Of a stretch of 64,000 nucleotides of DNA, positions 43,183 through 55,545 are shown piece by piece. The DNA lies in contig CM039140.1 in NCBI GenBank assembly GCA_022036555.1, forward strand, positions 26,617,843 to 26,681,842. The letters are read 5' to 3'. The DNA is from Microstegium vimineum. Its lineage: Eukaryota; Streptophyta; Magnoliopsida; Poales; Poaceae. Each line of letters opens with the position of its first letter. The first letter of the stretch is position 1. Made by a program: the position numbers and the translations under genes. The notes below the pieces were generated by a model. That model worked only from the letters and a program-made list of their open reading frames with translations, was not told the DNA's origin and searched no databases.

Positions 43183-43589
43183 AGAATTGGCACGCGTCCG
43201 AAAATTTCAGACGCGCGCCCGTTCCACAATTAGCCATTCTGCTCGACGCCGCCCGAGCTTGCCACTACACGCCGCCACCACCCCCTCGACCTCGACGACC
43301 TCGACGCCGCGAGGAGCTCCCGCCACTGCATACCGCCACCACTGCACGCCGCCACCGCCCGCTTTGCTCGACGCCACTCTACTTGACGTCGGCAGCCGCT
43401 CTTCTCGACGCCGCCCAGGACCTCCCCCGCGACGGCACCCGAGACCTCCCCCGTGATGGCCAGCGACCTCGCCAGCTACCTCGCCGCCACCCAAGAGCTC
43501 GGAATCCGGCACCCGAACTCCACTGTGAGCTCCAACCGCCATGCAACCAAGGTGTTTGAGGCAATGCCGCAGTGGACTGCTAGCGTCAA
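43183..43589 (+). other. GC-rich leader region of CACTA-D gene 2
   Basis: GC-rich, rich in 'cgccgccacc' and 'ctcgacgccgc' blocks. The ORFs on both strands are low in complexity and not conserved with CACTA-C. Treated as leader. Confidence 0.4.
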
Positions 43590-44330
43590 AGGAGAAGGAG
43601 GGAGAGGGAGGAAGAAGGAGGAAGAAGGAGGGAGAGGGAGGAAGAAGGAGGGAGAGGGAAGGAGGGAGAGGGAGGAAGAAGGAGGGAGAAGGAGATAGAG
43701 AGAGATTGATGCATAGAGAGATAGAAATAGAGATAGATAGAGAGAGAACCGCATAGAGATTAGAGAGATATAGAGAGATATTAGAGAGATAGACAGATAT
43801 AGATAGAGATTAGAGATATAGATAGAGATTAGAGATATAGATATAGATATATACATGGCTTTAGATAGAGAGATATAGAGAGAGATAGATAGAGATTAGA
43901 GATATAGATAGAGATATATATATAAAGATTAGAGATATAGATAGAGATATATACATGGCTTTAGATAGAGAGATATAGATAGGGATTAGAGATATAGATA
44001 GAGATTGGAGAGATATATAGCATGACTTATAGATAGATGGCAAATTTCATATCAGTTATGTATAGCATGACTTATGTATAGCATGACTTGGCACATTTCA
44101 TATCATATATATACATGGCTTTAAAGAGACGTATAGCATGACTTATGTATAGCATGACTTGGCAAATTTCATATCATATATACATGGCTTTAGAGAAATG
44201 TATAGCATGACTTATGCATAGAATGACTTGGCACATTTCATATCATATGTATACATGGCTTTAGAGAGATAGCATGACTTATAGATAGATAACTTGCCAT
44301 ATCATCTATAGAGAGATAGCTTGTAAACCC
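43590..44330. repeat. GAGAGGGAGGAAGAAG and GAGATA microsatellite region
   Basis: Purine-rich 'ggagggagagggaggaagaa' units (43590-43700), then 'agatagagat' runs, then repeated 'tatagcatgacttatg' and 'ttggcaaatttcatatcatat' blocks. The minus-strand ORFs rich in Ile/Ser/Leu here are artefacts of the repeat. Confidence 0.9.
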
Positions 44331-44459
44331 CCATATCACCTATGACTTATATATATATATAACTTGTATATCATGACTTATGTATAGCTAAATTAAATGG
44401 TTGAGTCTATCTATGTACCTATGAGCTAATACCAATAATCGAAATGCATGTCCAGAAAC
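44331..44459 (+). other. Leader of CACTA-D gene 2, distal part
   Basis: Short AT-rich stretch before the gene 2 ATG; matches 31200-31265 of CACTA-C in its last part ('ataatcgaaatgcatgtccagaaac'). Confidence 0.4.
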
Positions 44460-47400
44460 ATGATAATTAAGTGTCGATTCACCACCCATCGCCCTACGAC
44501 CGAAGCGCCACATGATCCAACTAGTGGTGGTGGTGGCAGTGACCAAGGAGACGATGACAACCAGCAAGGGGATCAAAGACCATGGAGCCCTAGCCATATG
44601 CTGGACCTAGAACAAGGAGCCGAGGTAATAACTTAAGTCATACCTAAAAACACGGTAGATCTAGCCAGAAAAGTGTGATTGGGGACTTACTTATAAATTT
44701 TGAAGTAGGTTCCGCCGGAAGGTCCAAGTACTGGTGAGGGTACCAGCAGGACTAAGCGTGGTGCAACAAAGCTCCCTTAGACAAGTAGATGCTAGCACAT
44801 CTCTCAGTTCGACCAAGTAGGGGAGCCGGTGGAGCCTATTAAAGCATTGGGCCCATACAAGAGTACCATCGGGGCACTTGTAAGGGACTTCATCCCGATC
44901 AAATACAGGAAGTGGAATGGCAGTGAGCAAGACCCGTGGAGGGTTCTAGAAAGTGAGAAGGAACTAGTTTGGAACAAGCTCAGAGGGTATTTCACTTTCC
45001 CTAATGATTGTGATGAGACGACAGTCAAGAAGAAGGCAAGGAAATCATGGGTCACTCCAAGAATTTCAAGGGAAAGTTGCACAAGCTAATAAAGGAGGAA
45101 AAAGAACCGAATTTTGTGGGAGGTGAACTCAGCAACCAGAGGGACTTCTGGGAGGAGTTCAAGGCTTACAAGCTATCCGAAGAGGCCAAGGCATCAAGTG
45201 AAAGAAATAAAGCAAACTCGCTTAGGGAAAATAATCCTCACCGCCTAGGATCGCGTGGGTATGTAAAGAAGATTCCGCAATGGGAAGCCCGAGTCGATGA
45301 ACTATAGCGGAGCGGCATTACGCCTCAAACAAGCGATTGGCAGCCCAGATCAGTGAACTACCTACTCGCAAGGGGGGCACAATACATTCCTGACGGGAGC
45401 CGTTCCGCCAGTGCTGAACTCATCACCGATCTCCTCCTAGAGATTTCTACGCTCAATGAGGAAGTGCATAGAGGGGCCCGCAAGTCTGATAGAGAAAATG
45501 ACGAGCTCACGCAAGCACATAGAAACAAGGAGCACCCCGGTCGCACTAGAGGAGCCGGGGTAATTCCTTGGGAGAAAGCATTTGAAGGTGAATCTGCTTC
45601 CTATAGGAGCCGGGCGAGGGCTAGAACGCAAAGAGAAGAGGAGTTCCAAAGGATGCGACAGGAGCTAGAACAGAGCATGGAAGCATGGATAGCTGCTCAA
45701 GTGGCGAGCACTATGCAAACCATGTGTTCGAGTCAAGGGCCGCATGCAATCCCGACTTTGAATAGCCCAGTGCCTGGCAAGGGCCGCAGTTGCTGTGGCT
45801 CAACCCCTATGCTTGATGACGAATAGGTCAATGCTCCTCATCCGGTGGATGACATCAAAGAACCTGTGAATGTCAGGTTGTACATCCATCAGCAGTGGAC
45901 CAAAGACAAGGTGGCAGTTGGACAAGTATTTCCTAGAGGAGAGAACATAATTCATGGTAAGCCTGTGCCACTCGGGTATGCTAGGGTCAGCATTGATAAG
46001 ATGTTGGACAAGAAGTACAATAAGATACATATTGATTTCCCAGTGGAGGAAGATAGGTCGCGTCTAGTTCACAACTTGGGCACTCCCGTCGACTGGCGCA
46101 AACGCTTCATCAAGCTAGATGAGCAGCCATCTTCAGATGATAAAGATGACAGTGAATCATCTCGGTCGCCTCCGCGAAGAGGTTTCTCTCCTCGTCAAGA
46201 TCCACTGACACCTCCTCCACCGTCAAAGGAGAAGACTCCTTCTCCACCGCCAAAGGAGAAGACTCCTCCTCCACCACCAAAGGAGAAGACTCCTCCTCCT
46301 CCTCCTTCACCAGCTTCAAAGTCCTCAGGATCTCGACGGCCTAGCGCTAGATCAGGTTCGACTTCGCAATAGAAGAGGTCATCATCTTTGGTTGGTAAAG
46401 ATCCCAAGACGACTAGTAAAAGGAGGAAGCCAGCACCGACTAAGGACGATATTCTACGAGCTCAGATTGCACAAAAGGCCGCCAAACTTGCCTTGTTTGA
46501 ATGATTGGCTTATATACCTGAGCACTTATCACAGAGCCAATTTGAAAGGCAAAGAAAAATTCCAAGTAATCAAGAAAGAGCTAAAGAAATACACACCTTA
46601 GATTTGCTAAAGATACAGAACTTGGCCATGGAAATGAACATAAGCATGGAGGATGCCGAAAATCTCTATTACGGTAAAGTCAAATTTCAAAATGCCACGG
46701 TTGTATACAAGTTTCAACTAGGCAAGCCTATGGTCGCTAGCCAAGAAGAGTACATAAATTTGCCAACAAACATGCGACATTTGCATGGTTATTATATCAT
46801 AGATAGTAACAGCAGCAAAGACAAGAATGCAACCTTTGAAGTATCCATCCCTTCCTGTGCATACTATTTATTATGAAGACCTCTTTCAACTCTTTCAACG
46901 ACGCTCGTTGGATGCGCAGATCATGATGTTATGCACTCTATAAGTACCATACCCTAACAACGTTATAATAAACTACGTGATCCACATTTGAAATATATCC
47001 ATGTTTATTTGCAGGTGTATGGAAAAATTGTGCCTTAAACAGAAAAGGATCAATTTTGACTTCTTGGACCCCATCTTTGTAAATGAGACAACATGCAAAG
47101 CCAGTCTCACAGATCCATATGTATCAAAAAGTTTGAAGATTGAGTTTGAAAGAATGTTCGCACTCCAGAAATCAACCGCACTACTAACCTACAACTGCGA
47201 GTATGTGTTCTTGACCCTTACTTAAGTGTTTTTTCTTGATATGTCATTCAATAACATGGACTTTGTGATTGCAGCAACCATTACGTCCTCATAGATATAA
47301 GTCTTACAGATTCAACTATCGAGGTGTGGGACTCAAGGAAGAAGCCACTTAAGCTTATCGACCCCCTTGTCACAGTGCTAAATAAGTAAGTGAACCCAAT

Positions 47401-47928
47401 ATCACAACACTTTTCAATCACATATGATATTGTAATTAATGTCCCCAGCCTTCATACTTCATTTACATTGTCACATAGAATGAAAGTGTTACCTGATTGG
47501 AGAAATGTGGAGGCTAGGATGCAAAAGAAATGGAGAGCCCCATTCACAGTGAAGTACATGGAGGGGGTCGGGACCCTAGATCAACCAATGGGGAACAACG
47601 AATGTGGGTTCTATGTGATGTGGGGAACGCTTGCCTACTTTGGTGCAAAACTAGGAATAGGAGATTCCATGGTACGTAGGCGTCTCATTTTAATTCTATT
47701 GTTTTGTCTTACGTATGTGCATCTCAATATCGATCATCATGTATCAATTTACAAGGCAAAGAACAGAACCACAAAAGGTTGCTAGATTTTGAGATTAAAG
47801 GATTTCAAGAGGAGATAGCGGCTCTTATTCTGGACGAGATAGTGTACAGGGAAGGATATTTAGCCATTGTGAAGAGTAAGAACTTCAAGAAGAACTATGG
47901 AAAAGACCGCCTCGAAAGGCTATTGTAA
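44460..47928 (+). pseudogene. CACTA-D gene 2: DUF8039-like region plus Ulp1/C48 protease-like domain
   Basis: Counterpart of 31266-34729 with the same exon plan. Exon 1 (44460-44624) is open here where CACTA-C has a stop. Exon 2 begins at 44709 but holds a 26-bp insertion near 44780 and a small deletion near 45057 (frameshifts). KVAVGQVFPRGENIIHGKPV, PPPKEKTP repeats, QPMGNNECGFYVMW and the end FKKNYGKDRLERLL-stop are present. In-frame stops lie at 45305, 45824, 46369 and 46501. The stops of CACTA-C at 31930, 32677, 34303 and 34698 are sense codons here, and the converse holds for 45305, 45824 and 46369. It would encode a SUMO-protease-like protein; inactive. Confidence 0.85.
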
Positions 47929-48169
47929 TGCGACAATTAATTCAGTACTTTAAGTTTTGTTTGGATGTTTTGTAATAATTATTATAAATGTGTGATGGGT
48001 TTGTATTGTCGCTAGTCCACAACCACCTTCAATTCACATCGATATCAAATGGTTCGATAGCAAACACCTCCACGACCTCCCACCCCACCACCTCTACCAT
48101 AAACACCCTAAACCCTAAACCCCAAATAAAAATAAAACAATTAATAAAATGCAAATTTAAAAATTAATA
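47929..48169. other. 3' flank of CACTA-D gene 2
   Basis: AT-rich 3' flank equivalent to 34730-34967 in CACTA-C. Confidence 0.45.
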
Positions 48170-48412
48170 TCACTGTCGGTTCCAATAAAACTGACAGTGA
48201 TATGCCTACCTTCACTATCGGTTGGTGTCACAAACCGGCAGTGATGGCTCAAGCATCACTGCCGGTTTGTAACACGAGCCGGTAGTGATGTTTGAGCCAT
48301 CACTGCCGGTTTGGCATAACCCGCAGTGATGACATGGCCTCATCACTGCCAAAGTGGTTGTGCCGGTTCAAAAACCGCCACTGAAGGGGGGTTTTGAACC
48401 AGCACTGATTTG
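48170..48412. repeat. CACTA-D right subterminal array
   Basis: Inverted copies of 'catcactgccggtt' ending at the right TIR; same arrangement as 34968-35210. Confidence 0.75.
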
Positions 48413-48428
48413 AGTTTCTAGAGTAGTG

Positions 48429-48760
48429 CAAGCACCTATATAACTGCCAAACCTATTATGAGAAACGGATTACAGAGGAATCAACGAAGCTATAAAGTCA
48501 CCTTCGCGAGCTACCGTTATCCAGATAATCAGGGGACATTCACAAGTAAACCTAGCCTAGGCACCATGCCTACACTACGAATACTTCAATCAAGAAGCTA
48601 TCATGATCAAAACACTCAAAAAGAGTTGCAAACATGAAGAACAATATGGACAATGTTCCTTACTTGAACTAGAAGTCAAATACCAGGGTATCTCAAAATG
48701 CAAATCCTGGGTGAGAGGACTTGATCCCAAAGAATACAACAACGAAGAAGCACCGACAGG
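48429..48760 (-). repeat. Ty3-type LTR, part left of CACTA-E
   Basis: Continues directly into 58187 when CACTA-E is removed ('gaagaagcaccgacagg' then 'atggaactccttcaaaaatc'). It belongs to the LTR ending at 58766. The outer edge cannot be placed; CACTA-D abuts it. Confidence 0.5.
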
Positions 48761-48778
48761 CACTATAGGAAACAGAAG

Positions 48779-49205
48779 CTTTGCCGAGTGCCTGACCCAC
48801 TCGGTAATTCTTTGCCGAGTGTCAGATATCGGGCACTCGGCAAAGCCTTTGCCGAGTGTCAAGTCAGCACTCGGCAAAAAAAAACGGCGACCGTCAAGTT
48901 GACGGATTTTTTTGCCGAGTGCTGACATGGCAGGCACACAGCAAAGATTTTTTATTTGTTTGTTTTTGAAAATGCTTTGCCGAGTGCCGGTCAGGTGGCA
49001 CTCGGCAAAGAAATTATTTAATTTTTCTTTTTTTGGAAATTCTTTGCCGAGTGCCACCTCACCGGCACTCGGCAAAGGGCCATTCTTTGCCGAGTGTCAC
49101 GTGGCCGGCACTCGGCAAATCTGGCAAAGAGGCCGAAACTGGGCCTCTGGTCCCAGCTTTGCCGAGTGTCATGACCCTTTTGCCGAGTGTGACACTCGGA
49201 AAAGT
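48779..49205. repeat. CACTA-E left subterminal array
   Basis: About fifteen TTTGCCGAGTG and CACTCGGCAAAG units in both orientations at 20-40 bp spacing. Confidence 0.9.
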
Positions 49206-49444
49206 TGGGAAATTTCTAATTTTGTTTTTGTTTTTTCCTTTCCATCACAACAAACAGCATATACATCACATATGCATTCATCCATCACACAAACATAGTA
49301 TATATCACATGGATATCTACATCCAATCACAGAATACACATAATATATCCATAATCCATCCATAGTCCATTCATCACATTATGTGTTCATAATCCATCAA
49401 CCCATCACAAGTTCTAAACAGAAAATCCATCACATCACAGTTCT
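49206..49444. other. CACTA-E region between array and gene 2
   Basis: AT-rich with loose 'catccatcacat' and 'atatatcacat' repeats. It is the probable 3' untranslated region of the minus-strand Transposase_24-like gene. Confidence 0.45.
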
Positions 49445-51838
49445 CACATGCTCATAAACCCATCACTGCTCACCTTGGCCCCCAATGCCTGAAGAGCTCC
49501 CACCTTGGCCCCCTTGTGGCGACACTTGCAACCCGACGGCGCCTGGAGGGCCACCTTGCCACTGGGGCGGCACATCAGGGCCAGGAGACCACCCGGACTG
49601 CTGAGGAGGTGCACCTGGCCACCCGTAGTGTGGAGGAGGTCCACGAGGGGGCCACCCGTACTATGGCGAAGGCTGACCCTAAGGCGAAGGCTGACCCTAA
49701 GGCGAAGGCGCCCAACCCTGTGATAGTGGCTGCATGAAGGAGAAGCGAATTTGTTAGTACCTAGAGGACGTCCTAAGAAGCTAAAACAATAAACAACGTC
49801 ACTAGAGTCCATGTAGGACCAATAGGCGGTGGACCTAGTGGAGGAACGAACGGAGTGAGCAGCGAGGCAGGCACCACCACACCTGGGCCGTTCAGGCTCG
49901 AAAAGAACGTAGCCATATCCATCGACCTCTGGTCCCAGTCGCGGTTTCGGGCCTCCAACTGTAGGCATTGGGCCTCCACCCGGGCCAACTCACGCTGATA
50001 GGCCTCCTCTCGGGCCTGCTCCCAGGCCTCTACCTGGGCGTTGAGCCTCTGCATCTCCTCCTGCATTTGGGCCTGCAATATTCATCTAGCAAGTTTAAAC
50101 AATACAAATGGAAGGTAAGAAATGATCAATAAATGGAACGGTACTTACCTGAAGCTGGACCATGGTCGGCGTCCTTGGTCTGATGGGGATGGATCCGCTC
50201 GTGCTCCTCGACCGAACCTCGGCGAGGTTGGGAAGGGAGGCCGAGGAGACTGAGCTGCCGACCATATACAGCCGACCGTGCGGCCTCCCTCCTCCCTACC
50301 TCATCAGCAGGTCCGTGTCCAGGGGCTCGGTGGCCGGACCGTAGTCCTCCCCATGACGCGCACGAGCCGCCGTCCTGTACTCGGTGATCTTGGTGTAGGC
50401 GTTGGGGTTGCTGAAAGCGTCGGGGCCATCGTCGGGGTTGTACTGGTTCTGCGGCTCGGTCGCCCTGCCCTTGTTCACCAAGTTGTATGCCATGAATGAG
50501 TTACACGGCGCGCCACCATGCAACTGGGACTGCGAGAAAAAATCAAATATGATTGCAACTAATGACTATTGAGCGTTACAATAAAAACGTAAATCAATAG
50601 AACATACCCATCTCTCAGCATATCAGTCAAGGCTTTGGTTGCCTTGTCGGTGTGGCATCCCAGGCATCTGCAGGCGCCACTCTTGACGATCTTTGTGCCT
50701 CTCAGCCCACTTGTCCCGAGAGCCACCGGTCCACAATGGCCGCCCAACAGTTCAAGTGGGCCGAGCAACAACCAGGACAGAACTGCATGACATCAAGTCA
50801 AGTATTTAATATGTTAGAAGATCAATTGAAGCCTACATATTATTCACGAAAGTAATCGGTATTAATGTTTCCTACTTACTTGGATGTACTGGTCCCTAGT
50901 GAGGTCGGTCTCCCTGGATTGCATCTTCTCCCTCGCTTGCTTCTTCTTGACCTTCTCACGGTACAGCTCAACAAAGGCGGTGATGATGAATTGGATCCTC
51001 GCCTCATGGTACAGGTCCTAGAGTCGGGACCTAGCAACCTTGTCCTGCACGACCTCCGCCTCGGCCTCTCTCCCCGGCTCACACGCGTAACACTCCTGCA
51101 TATAAACATCATGTATCGTTTCATTAATTCAAGAACGTAAAACGAATGCGTAGTATTGACATATGTTGTGCGATCTAGATTTACCCAGAACTCGCTCTTA
51201 ATCTACCTAGCAATCGTGATGCCGGGCGTACTGGACTCCGCGGCGATGAAGTGATCCCACGACCAAGGCGGGCCCACTACCCCGACGTAGTCGACGATGC
51301 CAGGGTAATGCTTCTTGATCAGGAGAGTGAGGGTGCCATTGATATGGCGTGCCCCACACCCTCCACTCACAACTACCCAGTTCCTGCACGAGTCAATAAG
51401 AACAAATGTTAGTCTGAATTTTGATTTCAACATTTAATATGAACAAGTAGTGATAACATCAATGGTTACTTACTTTTCGCCGCTAGGTCAAATGACCGGA
51501 CGACGGTGAGCTATGGGAACCTACCGTGGGAGCTGTGTGGGCCCACGCTGGTACACCTTGCTTGTAGCAGAGGAAGTGGAACCTCCTGCTATGGCCTCAG
51601 CCTCAGCCTCCTCCTCCCTGTCCTCCTCGTCCTCGTTCTCGTCCTCCATGTCCTCCTCGTCCTCCTCCTCCTGAGGGGTCAACTCGGGCGTCGGGTCTCG
51701 AGGAGGAGGAGGCTCTGTCCTCTCCCTCCTAGGACGACCGTGGGGGCAGCCAGTCCTCGTCAATGTCTCGCCTGCCGGCTCGTCGTGGTCCTCGGTAGTC
51801 CTCCGGTAGGTGGAGGACACCTGCCGCTACGACCGCCT
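49445..51838 (-). pseudogene. Transposase_24 (Ptta/En/Spm)-like gene, CACTA-E gene 2
   Basis: Minus-strand blocks, presumably exons. About 51838-51500 gives an N-terminus with PTPELTPQEEEDEEDMEDEN, strongly acidic. 51433-51203 includes GARHINGTLTLLIKKHYPGI, which fits the DNA-binding front of this family. 51100-50876 includes HEARIQFIITAFVELYREKV. 50523-50296 gives GAPCNSFMAYNLVNKGRATE and AYTKITEYRTAARARHGEDY. 50078-49773 gives a Gln/Glu/Arg coiled coil and STWT-like tail, then a Gly/Pro-rich C-terminus to about 49445. The protein would bind subterminal repeats and assist TNP2; known for the family, not shown here. At least one stop (near 51019) is visible. Confidence 0.72.
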
Positions 51839-51958
51839 GCTTCCGCCTGACATTTTGTCGAGTGCCTACAATTACAAAGATAAAATGAATTAGCATAAAT
51901 AAACAGTAAGTACTTATAAAGAGATATAAATGGAATGAAAAATATAATATTACATGAA

Positions 51959-54900
51959 TTAGAAGTTGTCGCCACAATCGGCAGTGGCTTGTGGCCCTCG
52001 TGGCACTCGTGTGTCATCATCACTATCAATATTATCGAAATCTAATGCCTTGTCCTCGTCTTCATCCTCCTCCTCCTCCAATCCTAACTGCATCCGCTCA
52101 AGAATTCTTAAGTCTTTGACATTCTGCACCTCAACACCCTCGTCCTCATCATAGTCATTGTCTTCTTCCATGTCCATCAACGATGTTATGTCAATGTCAA
52201 ACCTCCCTTCTAGGCCCTCAGGTTGAAAGAACTCTCCAGTATATGTGTTTGGGTCAAAGTTGTAGTCATCATCATTTGGGAGAGGTGCTTTGCCGCGCGG
52301 CGATACCAACTGAATGATGTACCAACCCACAAGATCCTCAACTTGTTGGCATGCCCATGGGAGATAATAAACTTGCGTGGCTTGTGGAACCACAATATAG
52401 ACATCATCTCCTTTATAGATGGAATCCTGTCGAATTTCCACTAGCCCAAGCTCAGGGGCTTTTCTCGTGACATCAGGATCGAACCAATGGCATCTGAATA
52501 CCACTGGATTAAGAGCTTTGGTAGCTTTGCTACCGGGATAGTGGAGCTCGTATATTTCTTCAACTATGCCATAATAGTCATGCTCATCGGTGCCAGGCGT
52601 ACAAACTCCACTATTCGTGGTCTTTCGATTTGGTCAGCTCTCCTCGTATCTTCTTGTGTGAAAGCGATAGCCATTCACATCATAAACGGTGAATGACTTG
52701 ACTCTGCGCTCGAAGCCTTTGGCCAACTGTTTCAACTCATCAATCATTTTCGGATCCGTGCGGGCCTACAAGTTTAGGTCGGATATATCGTTACATGAAA
52801 TGAAATGAAATACGAGATAAGTTGGCTGGTACCTTAGTACTGAACCATGAAATGAAATCGGGGTCACCCTTTTTGAGAAGATCGTCTTGTTCTTGAAGGG
52901 AAGGATCTCTTGAGCCTCTCCATTGTTCATCAATAAATTTTCTGAAAAAAACAAGAGGCAAGTGGGTTGGATCGATAGGTGGAGGATGGTGACGGCGTAT
53001 GTAACAAGCTCATTGAGAACTTACTACACATAAGGAGCCACTTCATCAAGGTTCAACAACACATACAACGTGATAGTGCGCCACTCCTCAAGCTACAACA
53101 TCTTGATCTTCGATGCGCTTTCTCTTCCGAGTTCTCCTTTGAAAAGGCTGAGGTTCAATGAACTCTCGTTGATGTTGTATCGAGAGGGTGGATTGTTCAC
53201 GCTAGGAAGGTTGTCCTTATAATATGTCATTGTGAAGTTTGACACCTCCTCCAGAATAAATGCATGTGCCACAGAAGCCTCAATTTTGGCTTTATTTCTA
53301 CAATTCTTCCGAAGAATCTTTAGCAATCTCTCGACTGGATAGCACCAATAGCACTGCACGCCCCCCCCATCCGTGACTGAGTTGGTAGGTGCAAAAGCAA
53401 ATGCTGCATCGGTAGGAAGAAGCCGGGTGGGGAGATCATCTCCAACTTGCAGATCAACACAGGTGCCACTTCCTCCAGGTTAGTAATCACGTCTCGAGAT
53501 AGCTCCTTGGCAGAAAGCTGATGAAAGAAATAGCTCAACTCTGTCAGCACACACCACACAGGCTCGGGGAGGAATCCTCGGGTCATCGTAGGAAGAAGCC
53601 GCTGAATCCATATGTGATAGTCATGACTCTTCATCCCTTATACTCGCATAGTAGACAAATTCACTCCCCTTCTCAGATTAGCAGCGTACCTATCAAGGAA
53701 CATGATCGTTTGGATCCACTGCAGTACTTTCTTCCTATGGTCTCTTTTCAGTATGTAATCGGCCAGACCTCTTTGCCATCTCTTCCTGGTACCAGGAACC
53801 TTCATCACTAGCTTTGGCCTATCACACAGCTCTTGCAAGTCCAGTCTAGCCTTAACGTTGTCTTTTGACTTGTCTGTGTCCATGAGTTTTCCAAAGAGTG
53901 CCTCAAGGATATTCTTTTCTATGTGCATTACATCGATGTAATGCGGATAAAGAAGATCTTTGAAATACGGGAGACTAGTCAAGCCTGATTTATGAGTCCA
54001 CATGTGTTGTTGTCTGTAACAAAAAAAACAACCATTTTTTCATCAGATTTCAGAGCCTCTACCTCAGCGAAGACCTCCGCACTGCTCATGAACTGAGGAA
54101 TGGGGTCGGTGACTTGCACACCTTTTCTGAAGTTCTTGACGTCACGTCTGGATGGATGGTCCAAAGGCAGGAATTGACGATGTTGGTCGAACGAAGAATA
54201 CTTGCCTCCCTTCTTCAACCAGGAGAACCTCACGGCTGACATGCATAATTGGCATGGGAACTTTCCATGAAAACACCACGCGCTTAATATGCCATATGCC
54301 AAGAAGTCATGCATGGAGTACTGGTACCACACACTCATTTTGAAGTTCCTCTTTGTAGCTCGATCATATTTCAGCACCGGCTTTTTCCAAACTTCGTTCA
54401 ACTCATCCCACAAAGACTGCATGAACACACCCATATTCTTCCCCGGGTGTCCAGGAACTATAAGTGACATGAATACGTTCTTCGGGTCAAACATGACACT
54501 GGGGGGAGATTGAGGGGGATCACGAACATAGGACAACAAGTGTACGAGGCCGCCGTCATTCCATACGGGTTGAACCCATCCGTTGCAAATGTCACACGTA
54601 CATTCCGAGCCTCCATAGCTTTGTTAGGATGCATGTCATCAAAGTGCTTCCATGCGTCACCATCCGATGGGTGTACCATCTTGTCAGGGTTGTATCTTTT
54701 TCCATTCTTGTGCCATGTCATCTGTTTCGCGTACTCCTGTATCATGTACAGTCGTTGGATCCTCGGTATGAATGGAAGGTACTATAGAACCATCTCGGGG
54801 TCGTAAGATGTTCCTTCCTACCATCACCATGGTCTACCTCCACATACCTAGAGGCTTTACACTTTGGACAATGTGTTGATTTCTCTAAATCTTTCCTGAA

Positions 54901-55545
54901 TAGGACGCACCCTTTTGGACAAGCATGGATTTGCTCATATGGCATCTTAAGGGCACAAAGGAGTTTCTGTGACTCGTACATATTCTTTGGCAGAACATGA
55001 CCCTCCGGCAGCAGGGTGCCAATAATTGTCAACATGGAATCGAACATGTCTCGACTCATGCTATACTGCGACTTCAGCTCCATTAGATGTCCAATGGAAT
55101 CTAGTTGTGAAACCATTGTCTTATCGTGAAGGGGCTTCTCTGCCGACGACTTCATGTCATAGAACGCCTTTGCGGTTTCCTCTGAATCCTCCTCCATTCC
55201 TTCACCGAATTGTGCCTCATGAAAATCATCCATCATGTCTGCTACCCCGGCATCTCCATCATACTCCTCGAGACGTCATCTCACCACCTCATCTCTCAGC
55301 CGATTAGCTTCACCATGGTAGACCCAGCAGGTATAGTTTTTAACGAATCCGAACATGAAAAGATCTTGCCCCACGTCATTCTTATATTTTCTTTTCTTGT
55401 TCTCACACCTGCTACAGGGACACGGCATCCGACTCGACCCTTTAGCAACAGCGCCAAATGCATGCTCCAAAAAAGCATTGGTCTTGTTAACCCATTCTGT
55501 GCTCTTACTCGTGTAGCTCGTGTACATCCAGTCACGATTTTCCAT
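51959..55545 (-). pseudogene. TNP2-type transposase pseudogene, CACTA-E gene 1
   Basis: Minus strand, starting MENRDWMYTSYTSKSTEWVN at 55545. In order: CPCSRCENKKRKYKN; ACPKGCVLFRKDLEKSTHCP; MTWHKNGKRYNPDKMVHPSD; VTFATDGFNPYGM; the TNP2 core DPKNVFMSLIVPGHPGKNMG and CFHGKFPCQLCM; HYIDVMHIEKNILEALFGKL; the DUF4218 part GMKSHDYHIWIQRLLP; then DUF4216 (CHWFDPDV, DDVYIVVPQATQVYYLPWAC) and an acidic tail. Frame breaks lie at a G6 run (about 54500), a C8 run (53361-53368) and near 54780. Stops at about 55274 and 53635. Non-functional. Confidence 0.9.

Larger units (their letters stand above)
37417..48428 (+). mobile_element. CACTA-D, complete En/Spm-type element (11,012 bp)
   Basis: Left end CACTACTACAGAAT, right end (reverse complement) CACTACTCTAGAAAC, and CAA on both sides (37414-37416, 48429-48431) as a 3-bp target duplication. 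Gene order and sequence follow CACTA-C closely (TNP2, internal array, Ulp1-type gene). It differs by an extra TNP2 piece (41041-41865), an inserted Ty3 LTR (41866-about 43072) and loss of the tandem 165-bp repeats and the DUF4216 part. Confidence 0.95.

Noticed and set aside
43476..44043. Minus-strand ORFs rich in Ile, Ser and Leu resembling membrane proteins
   Set aside because: They are translations of GAGATA and GGAGGGAGAGG microsatellites.
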